Of a DNA stretch of 5,382 nucleotides, positions 1-5,382 are shown one piece after another. The notes beneath the pieces are model-generated. The model was given only the letters and a program-made list of their open reading frames with translations. It searched no databases and was not told the DNA's origin. The translations under genes were made by a program, and so were the position numbers. The DNA comes from Pseudomonadota bacterium (GTDB taxonomy: Bacteria > Pseudomonadota > Gammaproteobacteria > Burkholderiales > Casimicrobiaceae). The stretch covers positions 1 through 5,382 of the forward strand of contig JAKLIE010000158.1 in the NCBI GenBank assembly GCA_022709775.1, read 5' to 3'. Numbering within the stretch: position 1 is the stretch's first letter; each line of letters opens with the position of its first letter.

Positions 1-1186
1 CATCGCCGCGCGCCCGCAGGACCTGCACACGATCCGCATCGCCGCGGGCGAGGCGAACGCGGTGATCGGCAGCGACATCCTGGTGACGGCCGAGAACGCG
101 ATCCTCACGCGCATGCAGCGCGGGATTACGCGCGCGGTCATCAACACCAACCGGATGGCCACGGTTGCGTTCATCCGCAACCCGGACCTGAGGACCCCGT
201 GGGACGCGATGGAAGACGGCTTGCGCGACGTCATCGGCGCGGACGCGGTCCGGTTCCTCGACGCGACGCGGCTCGCGACGGCGCTGCTGGGCGACTCGCT
301 GTCGACCAACGTCTTCCTGCTGGGTTACGCCTACCAGAGCGGGCTCGTTCCCATTTCGCGAGAGGCGCTCTACCGCGCAATCGAGCTCAACGGCGCCGCG
401 GTGGAAGCCAATCGCCGCGCGTTCGAGTGGGGCCGTCTCGCCTGCCACGATCCGGAGGGCGTCGAGCGGCAGGCCCGCCCCGCCGGGGCAGACGTCGGCA
501 GCGACCGCGTGATCGCGCAGGATCTCGACGCGGCGATCGCGCGCCGGGTCGATTACCTCACGGCGTACCAGGACGCCGCGCTCGCGCAGCGGTATCGCGC
601 GCTCGTGGACCGGGTGCGCGCGGCCGAGTCGCGCGTGACCGGGAGCGCCGGCACGCGATTCACCGAGGCCGTCGCGCGGACCTACGCGAAGCTCCTCGCG
701 ATCAAGGACGAGTACGAGGTCGCGCGCCTCTACACGGACGGCGAGTTCGAGCGCCAGGTCGCGACGGCGTTCGAGGGGAACTACACGCTGCGCTATCACT
801 TCGCACCGCCGCTGTGGGTGAAGCCCGACCCGGTGACCGGGGCGCCCGTGAAGCGCAGCTACGGCCGATGGATGCGCCACGCGCTCGGGGTGCTCGCCCG
901 GCTCAGGGGGCTGCGCGGCACCTGGCTCGATCCGTTCGGGCACACCGGAGAGCGGCGGCTCGAGCGGCAGCTGATCGCCGACTACGAGCGCACCGTCGCG
1001 GAGCTCGAGCGCGGGCTCTCCGCAGGCAACGTCGCGCTCGCCGCGGAGGTGGCGGCGGTTCCGGCGGCGATCCGCGGCTACGGCCACGTGAAGCGGAAGA
1101 GCATCGATGCGGCGAAGGCCCGCGAGGCCGAGCTCATGAACGCGTTCCGCCAGCCGGTCGCGCCCGCGGTTCCGCTCGCGGCATGA
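1..1186 (+). CDS. Indolepyruvate:ferredoxin oxidoreductase, fused form, C-terminal part (5' end outside window)
   Basis: The reading frame is open from base 2 to the TGA at 1184-1186, so the gene enters from the left edge; the GTG at 62 is internal, because the preceding 20 codons continue the same conserved domain. About 394 residues are visible. Residues 1 to about 145 match the end of the pyruvate/ketoisovalerate oxidoreductase gamma domain (TRMQRGITRAVINTNR; GDSLSTNVFLLGYAYQ; FEWGR at 141-145). Residues about 170-385 match the helical C-terminal domain typical of the fused enzyme (DUF6537), ending in the GYGHVKRK motif near 359-366. The fused family is about 1,150-1,190 residues long, so roughly two thirds, including the thiamine diphosphate domains, lies upstream. 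Family role: oxidative decarboxylation of indolepyruvate or other aryl-pyruvates to the acyl-CoA with reduction of ferredoxin in the cytoplasm, in aromatic amino acid breakdown. The hairpin at 1274-1325 probably ends its transcript. Exact substrate is inferred from family only. Confidence 0.9.
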   Translation, partial: IAARPQDLHTIRIAAGEANAVIGSDILVTAENAILTRMQRGITRAVINTNRMATVAFIRNPDLRTPWDAMEDGLRDVIGADAVRFLDATRLATALLGDSLSTNVFLLGYAYQSGLVPISREALYRAIELNGAAVEANRRAFEWGRLACHDPEGVERQARPAGADVGSDRVIAQDLDAAIARRVDYLTAYQDAALAQRYRALVDRVRAAESRVTGSAGTRFTEAVARTYAKLLAIKDEYEVARLYTDGEFERQVATAFEGNYTLRYHFAPPLWVKPDPVTGAPVKRSYGRWMRHALGVLARLRGLRGTWLDPFGHTGERRLERQLIADYERTVAELERGLSAGNVALAAEVAAVPAAIRGYGHVKRKSIDAAKAREAELMNAFRQPVAPAVPLAA

Positions 1187-1226
1187 GGGCTGTCAAGCCG
1201 ATGCGTGTCCCGCCACACCCCTTCCC

Positions 1227-1336
1227 CGAAAATAGGGTCAGACCCTCATTTCCGCGCGGTTCCGCCCCCCCGGAAGTAGGGTCAGACCCTCGTTTCCGCG
1301 AAAATAGGGTCTGACCCTACTTTTTCTGACCCTACG
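1227..1336. repeat. Cluster of AGGGTC(A/T)GACCCT dyad repeats
   Basis: Three full copies and one half copy of a 13-base dyad lie in the gap between two genes. Full copies are at 1234-1246, 1278-1290 (both with central A) and 1306-1318 (central T, so opposite orientation). A half copy, CTGACCCTAC, is at 1326-1335. Copies one and two share 23 bases with a single mismatch, including a trailing TTTCCGCG (1249-1256 and 1293-1300). Copies one and three share the leader CGAAAATAGGGTC (1227-1239 and 1299-1311). Shared flanks as well as cores show that these are copies of one element rather than chance palindromes. No gene or transposase is seen in this 162-base gap. From general knowledge, short palindromic intergenic repeats of this type are frequent in betaproteobacteria and may be spread by REP-associated transposases, but no such enzyme is present here. 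Confidence 0.88.
1274..1325 (+). terminator. Repeat-derived intrinsic terminator after the oxidoreductase gene
   Basis: Bases 1274-1290 (AAGTAGGGTCAGACCCT) are the exact reverse complement of 1306-1322. Inside them TTTC at 1293-1296 pairs with GAAA at 1300-1303 around a three-base CGC loop. This gives a 23-position stem with only two mismatches (1291/1305 and 1292/1304). It is followed by T at 1321-1325, the layout of a Rho-independent terminator for rightward transcription. It lies 87 bases after the oxidoreductase stop and 23 bases before the CoA-transferase start. The stem is made from two repeat copies in opposite orientation. The half copy at 1326-1335 could pair instead with 1276-1285, so an alternative fold is possible. 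Termination itself is inferred. Confidence 0.6.
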
Positions 1337-1348
1337 TTCTCCCTGTCC

Positions 1349-2527
1349 ATGCAACTGCAAGGCATCCGCGTCGTCGACCTCTCCCGCATCGTCTCGGGAC
1401 CGTTCTGCTCCATGTTCCTCGCGGACATGGGCGCCGAGGTGATCAAGATCGAGGGCGTCGACGACGGCGATCCGGTGCGCCACCAGGGGATCCTGCGCCA
1501 GGGCTTCAGCCTCTACTTCGCGTCGTTCAACCGGAACAAGCGCTCGCTGACGCTCGACCTGCGCAGCGCGGAGGGCAAGGAGGTGCTGCGCCGGCTGATC
1601 GCGACGGCCGACGTCGTGCTCGACAACTTCCGTCCTGGCGTGATGGAGAAGATCGGGCTCTCGCGCGCCGAGCTCGAGCGCATCAAGCCCGGCGTCGTCA
1701 GCTGCCACATCACCGGTTTCGGCATGGACGGGCCGTATCGCGACCGCCCGTCGTTCGACTTCATCGCGCAGGCGATGAGCGGCTTCATGAGCGTCAACGG
1801 TGCGGAGGGCGAGGCGCCGGCGCGCGCGGCACCGCCGCTGTCGGACCTGATCGCGGGCGCCTATGCGGCGATGGGCGTCTGCGCGGCGCTGGTCCGACGC
1901 GAGCGCACCGGCCGGGGCGAGGAGGTCGCCGTCGCGCTCACCGACGCGATGATCGCCAACCTGGCGTTCCTCGCGACCCACACCTTCGCGACCGGCGAGC
2001 AGCCGCGGCGCACCGGCAACGATCACGCGCTGGTCGCGCCGTACGGCCTGTTCGAGGCGGCCGACGGCGACGTCGCGATCGCGCCGTCCAACGACCAGGT
2101 CTACTACAAGCTCCTCGACGCGCTCGGCCTCGCGCACCTGCGCACGCACCCCGAGTTCCTGACCAACCGCGACCGGTTCGAGCGCCGCGGCGCGATCAAC
2201 GCGCTGGTGAACGCGGAGATCCGCAAGCGGCCGATCGCGCACTGGCTCGACGTGCTGAACGCGGCGGGCGTCCCCTGCGGCCGCGTGATGAGCCTGCCCG
2301 AGGTCTTCGACGACCCGCAAGTCCGCCACCAGCAGATGAAGATCACGATCGATCATCCGGATCACGGGCCGCTCGACGTGCTCGGCTTCCCGATCAAGTT
2401 CTCCGACGACCCGTGCCGCGTCCATCGCCCGCCCCCCGACCTGGGGGCGGACACCGACGCGATCCTGAACGAACTCGGCTACGATGCGGCACAGATCGCC
2501 TCGCTTCGTGCGAGGCGTGCCGCATGA
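1349..2527 (+). CDS. Class III (CaiB/BaiF family) acyl-CoA transferase
   Basis: This 392-residue protein has the usual length of the family, which moves CoA from an acyl-CoA donor to a free carboxylic acid through an aspartyl-CoA thioester in interlocked dimers in the cytoplasm. The N-terminus shows the family start (DLSRIVSGPFCSMFLADMGA at 10-29, then EVIKIE). It is followed by NRNKRSLTLDL at 61-71, NFRPGVMEKIGL at 93-104, TGFGMDGPY at 122-130 and TGRG at 187-190. Asp199 in ALTDAMIAN sits where the catalytic aspartate of formyl-CoA transferase occurs. The C-terminal AGVPCGRV at 306-313 and DPQVRHQQM at 322-330 are also typical. The ATG at 1349 fits the family N-terminus and no in-frame start lies just upstream, yet there is no Shine-Dalgarno sequence, and a repeat ends 12 bases before it. 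It leads a set with the lyase and binding protein downstream. The acid used is unknown; human SUGCT, of the same class, acts on glutarate and 3-hydroxy-3-methylglutarate, which would suit the neighbouring lyase. Confidence 0.93.
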   Translation: MQLQGIRVVDLSRIVSGPFCSMFLADMGAEVIKIEGVDDGDPVRHQGILRQGFSLYFASFNRNKRSLTLDLRSAEGKEVLRRLIATADVVLDNFRPGVMEKIGLSRAELERIKPGVVSCHITGFGMDGPYRDRPSFDFIAQAMSGFMSVNGAEGEAPARAAPPLSDLIAGAYAAMGVCAALVRRERTGRGEEVAVALTDAMIANLAFLATHTFATGEQPRRTGNDHALVAPYGLFEAADGDVAIAPSNDQVYYKLLDALGLAHLRTHPEFLTNRDRFERRGAINALVNAEIRKRPIAHWLDVLNAAGVPCGRVMSLPEVFDDPQVRHQQMKITIDHPDHGPLDVLGFPIKFSDDPCRVHRPPPDLGADTDAILNELGYDAAQIASLRARRAA

Positions 2528-2563
2528 CGCGCGCGCCGCGATCCGTCGACCCGACGCCCGACG

Positions 2564-2579
2564 GCGCCGTGCACGGCGC
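2564..2579. other. Perfect 16-base palindrome in the transferase-lyase gap
   Basis: GCGCCGTGCACGGCGC reads the same on both strands and lies 36 bases after the transferase stop and 7 bases before the Shine-Dalgarno sequence of the lyase. In RNA it would form a 6-bp GC-rich hairpin with a four-base loop. It overlaps a second 10-base palindrome, ACGGCGCCGT at 2561-2570. It could be an mRNA processing or stability element or an operator, but short GC palindromes arise easily at this base composition, so function is doubtful. No T tract follows, which argues against a terminator. Confidence 0.3.
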
Positions 2580-2586
2580 GACGACG

Positions 2587-2592
2587 AAGGAG
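2587..2592 (+). promoter_or_regulatory. Ribosome binding site deciding the lyase start
   Basis: AAGGAG lies 5 bases before the GTG at 2598. It settles the start there rather than at the in-frame ATG at 2484, which lies inside the transferase gene and would add 38 arginine-rich residues without family similarity. Confidence 0.85.
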
Positions 2593-2597
2593 AATTC

Positions 2598-3554
2598 GTG
2601 ACGAACTACGCCAATCCTCCGGCGCCGCGGCCGCGCGTGTCGGTCACCGAGGTCGGTACGCGCGACGGCTTCCAGTCGGAGCGGACCTTCATTCCGACCG
2701 ACGCCAAGGCCGGGGTCATCGATGCGATGATCGCCGCAGGGCTCACGCACATCGAGGCGACCTCGTTCGTCAGCCCGCGCGCCGTGCCCCAGCTCGCCGA
2801 CGCGCAGGACCTGATCGCCCGCATCCGGCGGCGCGCCGACGCGCATCTCTCGGCGCTCGTGCCCAACGCCCGCGGGGCGGAGCGCGCGCTCGCGGCCGGC
2901 GTCGACGAGATGGTGTGCTTCGTGTCCGCGAGCGAGACCCACAACCAGGCGAACCTCAACGCGCCGATCGCCGCGTCGCTCGCAGGCGTCGCCGAGGTCG
3001 CGTCGATCGCGCGGGGCCGGACGCCGCTGCGCGGCGCAGTCGCGTGCGCGTTCGGGTGCCCGTTCGAGGGCGAGGTGCCGGTCGACGCGGTGTTGCGCAT
3101 CGTCGACGCGTACGCGGCGCTCGGAACCGACCGCCTCACGCTGGGCGACACGACGGGCATGGCCACGCCGCCGACCGTCGCGCGGCTCGTGGAGGCGATC
3201 GCCGGGCGCTTCCCGACGATGCGCGTCGCGCTGCACTTCCACAACACCCGTGGCGTGGGCCTGGCGAACGTCATGGTCGGCCTCGAGCTGGGCATCCGCG
3301 AGTTCGAGGCGTCGATCGCCGGCCTCGGCGGCTGTCCGTTCGCCCCGGGCGCGACCGGCAACGTCTGCACCGAGGACCTCGTCTACCTGCTCGAGGAGTC
3401 CGGCTTCGATACCGGCGTCGACCTCGACGCGCTGATCGAAGTCGCGCGCGGCGTCGAGGTGCTGATCGGCCGACCGTTGCCGGGACAGGTCATGAAGGCG
3501 GGTGTGCGCCTTCGCAGATATTCGCCGGATGCCGCACGACGGGCGGTCGGCTGA
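2598..3554 (+). CDS. Hydroxymethylglutaryl-CoA lyase family protein (DRE-TIM metallolyase)
   Basis: The protein has 318 residues from a GTG start set by AAGGAG. It is a TIM-barrel metallolyase of the HMG-CoA lyase type, which splits 3-hydroxy-3-methylglutaryl-CoA to acetyl-CoA and acetoacetate with a divalent metal. Family residues are in place: Arg22-Asp23 in GTRDGFQ (human Arg41-Asp42), Glu53 in IEATSFVSP (human Glu72), the metal histidines His213 and His215 in HFHN, active-site Cys246 in GLGGCPFAPGA (human Cys266) and Asn255 in TGNVCTEDLVYLL (human Asn275), with the same nine-residue spacing from Cys to Asn. The residue after the second histidine is Asn216, where human and leucine-pathway bacterial enzymes have Asp (HCHD or HFHD), and Tyr-Gly is replaced by Arg-Gly. 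This suggests a side branch whose substrate may differ from HMG-CoA. The gene lies 70 bases after the CoA-transferase, which could supply its CoA ester, and 34 bases before the binding protein. No other leucine-degradation genes are nearby. Confidence 0.9.
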   Translation: MTNYANPPAPRPRVSVTEVGTRDGFQSERTFIPTDAKAGVIDAMIAAGLTHIEATSFVSPRAVPQLADAQDLIARIRRRADAHLSALVPNARGAERALAAGVDEMVCFVSASETHNQANLNAPIAASLAGVAEVASIARGRTPLRGAVACAFGCPFEGEVPVDAVLRIVDAYAALGTDRLTLGDTTGMATPPTVARLVEAIAGRFPTMRVALHFHNTRGVGLANVMVGLELGIREFEASIAGLGGCPFAPGATGNVCTEDLVYLLEESGFDTGVDLDALIEVARGVEVLIGRPLPGQVMKAGVRLRRYSPDAARRAVG

Positions 3555-3574
3555 TACGGTAGTCGTTCACCACC

Positions 3575-3581
3575 AAGGAGG
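3575..3581 (+). promoter_or_regulatory. Ribosome binding site deciding the binding-protein start
   Basis: AAGGAGG is a near-perfect Shine-Dalgarno sequence. Two in-frame ATG codons follow, at 3583 (1 base away, too close) and 3589 (7 bases away, ideal). The second is therefore the start, giving a signal peptide that begins MLRLL. Confidence 0.88.
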
Positions 3582-3588
3582 AATGTCC

Positions 3589-4554
3589 ATGCTTCGCCTG
3601 CTTATCGCCGTGCTGGCGCTCTTCGCGGTCGCCGCGCCGGCGCACGCGCAGTCGTATCCGACCAAGCCGGTCCGGCTGATCGTGCCGTTCCCGCCGGGCG
3701 GCGGCACCGACTTCGTGGCGCGCACGGTGGCGACCGAGCTCGCGAAGCAGACCGGCTGGACCGTCGTCGTCGAGAACAAGGCCGGGGCCGCCGGCACGAT
3801 CGGGCTCGTCGAAGCGTCGCGCGCGCCGGCCGAGGGCTACGACATGGTGATCGGCCAGGCCGACAACATGATCATCGCGCCGGCGACGATGAAGAACCCG
3901 GGCCTCGATCCGGCGAAGGACCTCACGCCCGTGATCCAGCTGGCGATCTCGCCGAACCTGATCATGACGCAAGCCGACTCGAAGTTCCGGACGCTCGGCG
4001 ACGCGATCGCCGCGGCGAAGGCCGACCCGAAAGCCGTCACCTACGGCACCGCCGGGCACGGCACGTTCGCGCAGCTCGCGATCGAGCTCCTGATGCAGAC
4101 CGCCGGCTTCACATGGGTCGAAGTGCCCTACAAGGGCGCGTCGCCCGCTATCACCGACCTGCTCGGCGGGCACGTCTCGCTGGCCGCGTTGTCGGTCGCC
4201 TCCGGCATGCCGCAGATCAAGGCCGGCAAGGTGCGCGGCCTGGTCGTGACGTCGACCAAGCGCAGCCCCGCGCTGCCCGACGTGCCGACGATCGCCGAGT
4301 CGGGCTACCCGGGCTTCGAGGCGGTCGGCTGGCTCGGCATCCTGGTGCCGAACGGAACGCCGCCCGCGGTCGTCGCGCGCCTCCACGCGGAATTCGGCAA
4401 GGTGATGCAGAACCCCGACGTGCAGAAGGCGCTGATCGCGCAGGGCGTGGAATCGTACCTCGGCGGGACGTCGGAGGCGTTCGGCACGATGATCAGGAGC
4501 GAGACGGCCAAGTGGCACAAGATCGTCCGCGACGCCGGGATCAAGCCCGAGTGA
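3589..4554 (+). CDS. Bug/TctC-family tripartite tricarboxylate transporter substrate-binding protein
   Basis: The protein has 321 residues, a normal length for this family of periplasmic proteins that capture small, mostly carboxylated solutes. Residues 1-20 form a signal peptide: short positive start, a hydrophobic stretch of Leu, Ala and Val, then APAHA followed by Gln21, a good signal peptidase I site. The mature part opens with YPTKPVRLIVPFPPGGGTD (23-41), the typical family start and ligand-loop region. It continues with VENKAGAAGTIG (61-72), the GTAGHGTFAQLA loop (153-164), VPYKGASPAITDLLGG (179-194), LPDVPTIAESGYPGFE (229-244) and APNGTP-like VPNGTPP (253-259). No TctA or TctB membrane genes are in the window, so it is an orphan binding protein here, which is common in Burkholderiales. 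Its position as third gene after a CoA-transferase and a lyase suggests that it collects their substrate or senses it. Ligand identity cannot be read from the sequence. Confidence 0.93.
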   Translation: MLRLLIAVLALFAVAAPAHAQSYPTKPVRLIVPFPPGGGTDFVARTVATELAKQTGWTVVVENKAGAAGTIGLVEASRAPAEGYDMVIGQADNMIIAPATMKNPGLDPAKDLTPVIQLAISPNLIMTQADSKFRTLGDAIAAAKADPKAVTYGTAGHGTFAQLAIELLMQTAGFTWVEVPYKGASPAITDLLGGHVSLAALSVASGMPQIKAGKVRGLVVTSTKRSPALPDVPTIAESGYPGFEAVGWLGILVPNGTPPAVVARLHAEFGKVMQNPDVQKALIAQGVESYLGGTSEAFGTMIRSETAKWHKIVRDAGIKPE

Positions 4555-4571
4555 CCCGGGACCGCGCAGAT

Positions 4572-4609
4572 GCCGTCCGGTGGGCGTCGCAGGTACGCCC
4601 ACCGACGGC
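4572..4609. terminator. Hairpin between convergent genes, probable bidirectional terminator
   Basis: Bases 4572-4587 pair with 4595-4609 around the seven-base loop CGCAGGT, giving 15 base pairs with a single bulged C on the left arm. The hairpin starts 17 bases after the binding-protein stop and ends 16 bases before the end of the opposite-strand nitroreductase gene, in a gap of only 71 bases. Neither side has a T run, so it is not a classical intrinsic terminator. Such T-poor stems between convergent genes are common in GC-rich genomes and may end or protect both transcripts. Confidence 0.55.
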
Positions 4610-4625
4610 CGCAGCCGGCTGGCGA

Positions 4626-5270
4626 TCAGGCTTCGGCAGGCGGTGAACCGGCGTCCAGCACGCTCAAGATCTCCGCAGCGGCCGGACGGACGCGCGACGC
4701 GGCTTTGCGTCTGGCGACCGTGCCGATGTTGACGCAGCACACGGCCACTTCGCCGTCCTTCAATCCGCACAGTCGCCGCATGTGCGGCGAGGTCATGGCG
4801 CGGCCGCTGGTCAGTCCGGTGCCGAAGCCCATCGCGTGGGCGCCCAGCAGCAGGTTCTGGATGGCAGCGCCCATGGACACCATCCGTTCGTGCGCGGGCG
4901 TGTCCGGCTCGCGCGAGCCGAGCGATGCGATCGCCACCATCAACAGCGGGGCGCGGTACGCCTTCTCGCGTGCATCCGCGACTTGGGCTTCCGTGGCGCC
5001 GGGATCGCGGTCGACGAGTGCGTGCGCGAACACGTCGGCCAGGCGATGGCGCTGCTCCGAAGGCACGAGGACGAACCGCCAGGGCGTCAATTGGCCGTGA
5101 TCGGGCGCCGCGGCCGCCAGCGACAGCATCGCGTCGAGTTGTTCCTTCGAAGGACCCGGTTCGACGAGGTGCTTCGGCGAGATGTTCTGGCGCGATTCGA
5201 TCAGCGCCTGCGCGATGGCGAAGGGTTCCTGATCCGGCTGCGGAGCGCCGGTGACGCCCGGGTCACGCAT
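4626..5270 (-). CDS. Nitroreductase family protein, YdjA-like
   Basis: The 214-residue product belongs to the FMN-dependent nitroreductase fold, closest to the compact YdjA-type proteins (about 180-200 residues). These cytoplasmic enzymes use NAD(P)H to reduce nitro groups, quinones or similar compounds; the natural substrate is usually unknown. Visible motifs are SRQNISPKHLVEPGPSKEQL (26-45), AAAAPDHGQLTPWRFVLVPS (52-71), a central helix around EKAYRAPLLMVAIA (102-115), SMGAAIQNLLLGAHAMGFGTG (132-152) and CVNIGTVARRK (179-189). The Arg-Gln-Asn in the first motif replaces the Arg-Arg-Ser of many relatives at the FMN phosphate; I recall similar SRQN forms in other betaproteobacterial members. 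The ATG at 5270 is the only plausible start but has no clear Shine-Dalgarno sequence. The 20 residues before the fold are poorly conserved. It converges on the binding-protein gene and is a separate unit with no evident link to it. Confidence 0.9.
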   Translation of the reverse strand: MRDPGVTGAPQPDQEPFAIAQALIESRQNISPKHLVEPGPSKEQLDAMLSLAAAAPDHGQLTPWRFVLVPSEQRHRLADVFAHALVDRDPGATEAQVADAREKAYRAPLLMVAIASLGSREPDTPAHERMVSMGAAIQNLLLGAHAMGFGTGLTSGRAMTSPHMRRLCGLKDGEVAVCCVNIGTVARRKAASRVRPAAAEILSVLDAGSPPAEA

Positions 5271-5348
5271 CGCGGCAGGCTGGCGGAAGCGCCCCCGCGT
5301 CGGGAACGATCGGGGGGCAGGGGTCGCGGCGCACGGCAGGCCAGGGTT

Positions 5349-5382
5349 CGGGGTGTCCCGAAAAGTATCCCCGTGTCCCCCG
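5349..5382. repeat. GTGTCCC repeat-like motif at the right edge, incomplete
   Basis: GTGTCCC occurs twice in direct orientation at 5353-5359 and 5373-5379, separated by an A-containing GAAAAGTATCC spacer that stands out from its GC-rich surroundings. CGGGG at 5349-5353 can also pair with CCCCG at 5369-5373. The layout (short G/C core, GAAAA spacer, second core) resembles the intergenic repeat at 1227-1336, though the core differs. The element may continue beyond the window. The rest of 5271-5348 is the region upstream of the nitroreductase gene; I see no gene or convincing promoter in it. Confidence 0.4.

Noticed and set aside
62..64. GTG as the true start of the first gene
   Set aside because: The frame stays open to the left edge and the 20 preceding codons continue the conserved gamma domain, so the gene is truncated by the window rather than starting here.
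199..1314. 371-codon plus-strand frame overlapping the oxidoreductase gene
   Set aside because: Out-of-frame shadow with Arg/Ala/Gly-rich low-complexity product that runs on into the repeat cluster.
1227..1336. CRISPR array
   Set aside because: The repeats are short dyads in mixed orientation, with irregular spacing and no cas gene.
1238..2425. 395-codon open frame on the minus strand opposite the CoA-transferase
   Set aside because: Its product is rich in Arg, Asp, Glu and His with no recognisable domain, while the plus strand encodes a full CaiB-family protein. Long antisense frames are expected from high-GC codon bias.
2484..2597. Upstream ATG start for the lyase overlapping the transferase
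   Set aside because: It adds an arginine-rich extension without family similarity, while AAGGAG points to the GTG at 2598.
2394..3242. 282-codon open frame on the minus strand opposite the lyase
   Set aside because: Arg-rich shadow without domains; the lyase active-site residues are all on the plus strand.
3490..4770. 426-codon open frame on the minus strand opposite the binding protein
   Set aside because: Composition is dominated by Arg, and it spans both the binding-protein gene and the intergenic hairpin. The plus-strand gene has a signal peptide, ribosome site and family motifs.
5271..5348. Promoter and hairpin (5292-5297 with 5311-5316) upstream of the nitroreductase
   Set aside because: No -35/-10 pair could be recognised, and the 6-bp GC stem with a 13-base loop is within chance expectation for this base composition.

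Overview
The window looks like a piece of a high-GC proteobacterial chromosome, most likely from Burkholderiales or a related betaproteobacterial lineage. This is inferred from the strongly G/C-biased third codon positions, a Bug/TctC-type periplasmic binding protein beside acyl-CoA genes, a fused indolepyruvate oxidoreductase, and intergenic repeats built on AGGGTCAGACCCT. No rRNA or marker gene is present, so the taxonomy stays tentative.

Layout, left to right. (1) Bases 1-1186 (+) hold the 3' end of a fused indolepyruvate:ferredoxin oxidoreductase gene that enters from outside the window. (2) Bases 1187-1348 are intergenic. They carry a cluster of three and a half copies of an AGGGTC(A/T)GACCCT dyad. 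Copies two and three face each other and form a long hairpin followed by five T, which is a credible terminator. (3) Bases 1349-4554 (+) hold a three-gene, probably co-transcribed set: a class III (CaiB/BaiF) CoA-transferase, an HMG-CoA-lyase-like enzyme and an exported Bug-family solute-binding protein, with gaps of 70 and 34 bases. (4) Bases 4555-4625 hold a strong hairpin between convergent genes. (5) Bases 4626-5270 (-) hold a YdjA-like nitroreductase. (6) Bases 5271-5382 show no gene; the right edge holds a second repeat-like GTGTCCC motif.

How the genes may work together (inference): the Bug protein would bind a small, probably carboxylated, compound in the periplasm. The CoA-transferase would move CoA onto the acid, and the lyase would split the resulting hydroxyacyl-CoA into acetyl-CoA (or similar) plus a keto acid. 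A 3-hydroxy-3-methylglutarate-like dicarboxylate fits the enzyme chemistry, but the substrate cannot be read from the sequence. No membrane transport partner and no regulator lie in the window. The two flanking genes (oxidoreductase and nitroreductase) appear to be separate transcription units.

The genes belong to known families. The least explained part is the repeat cluster and how the CoA-transferase is expressed directly downstream of it.
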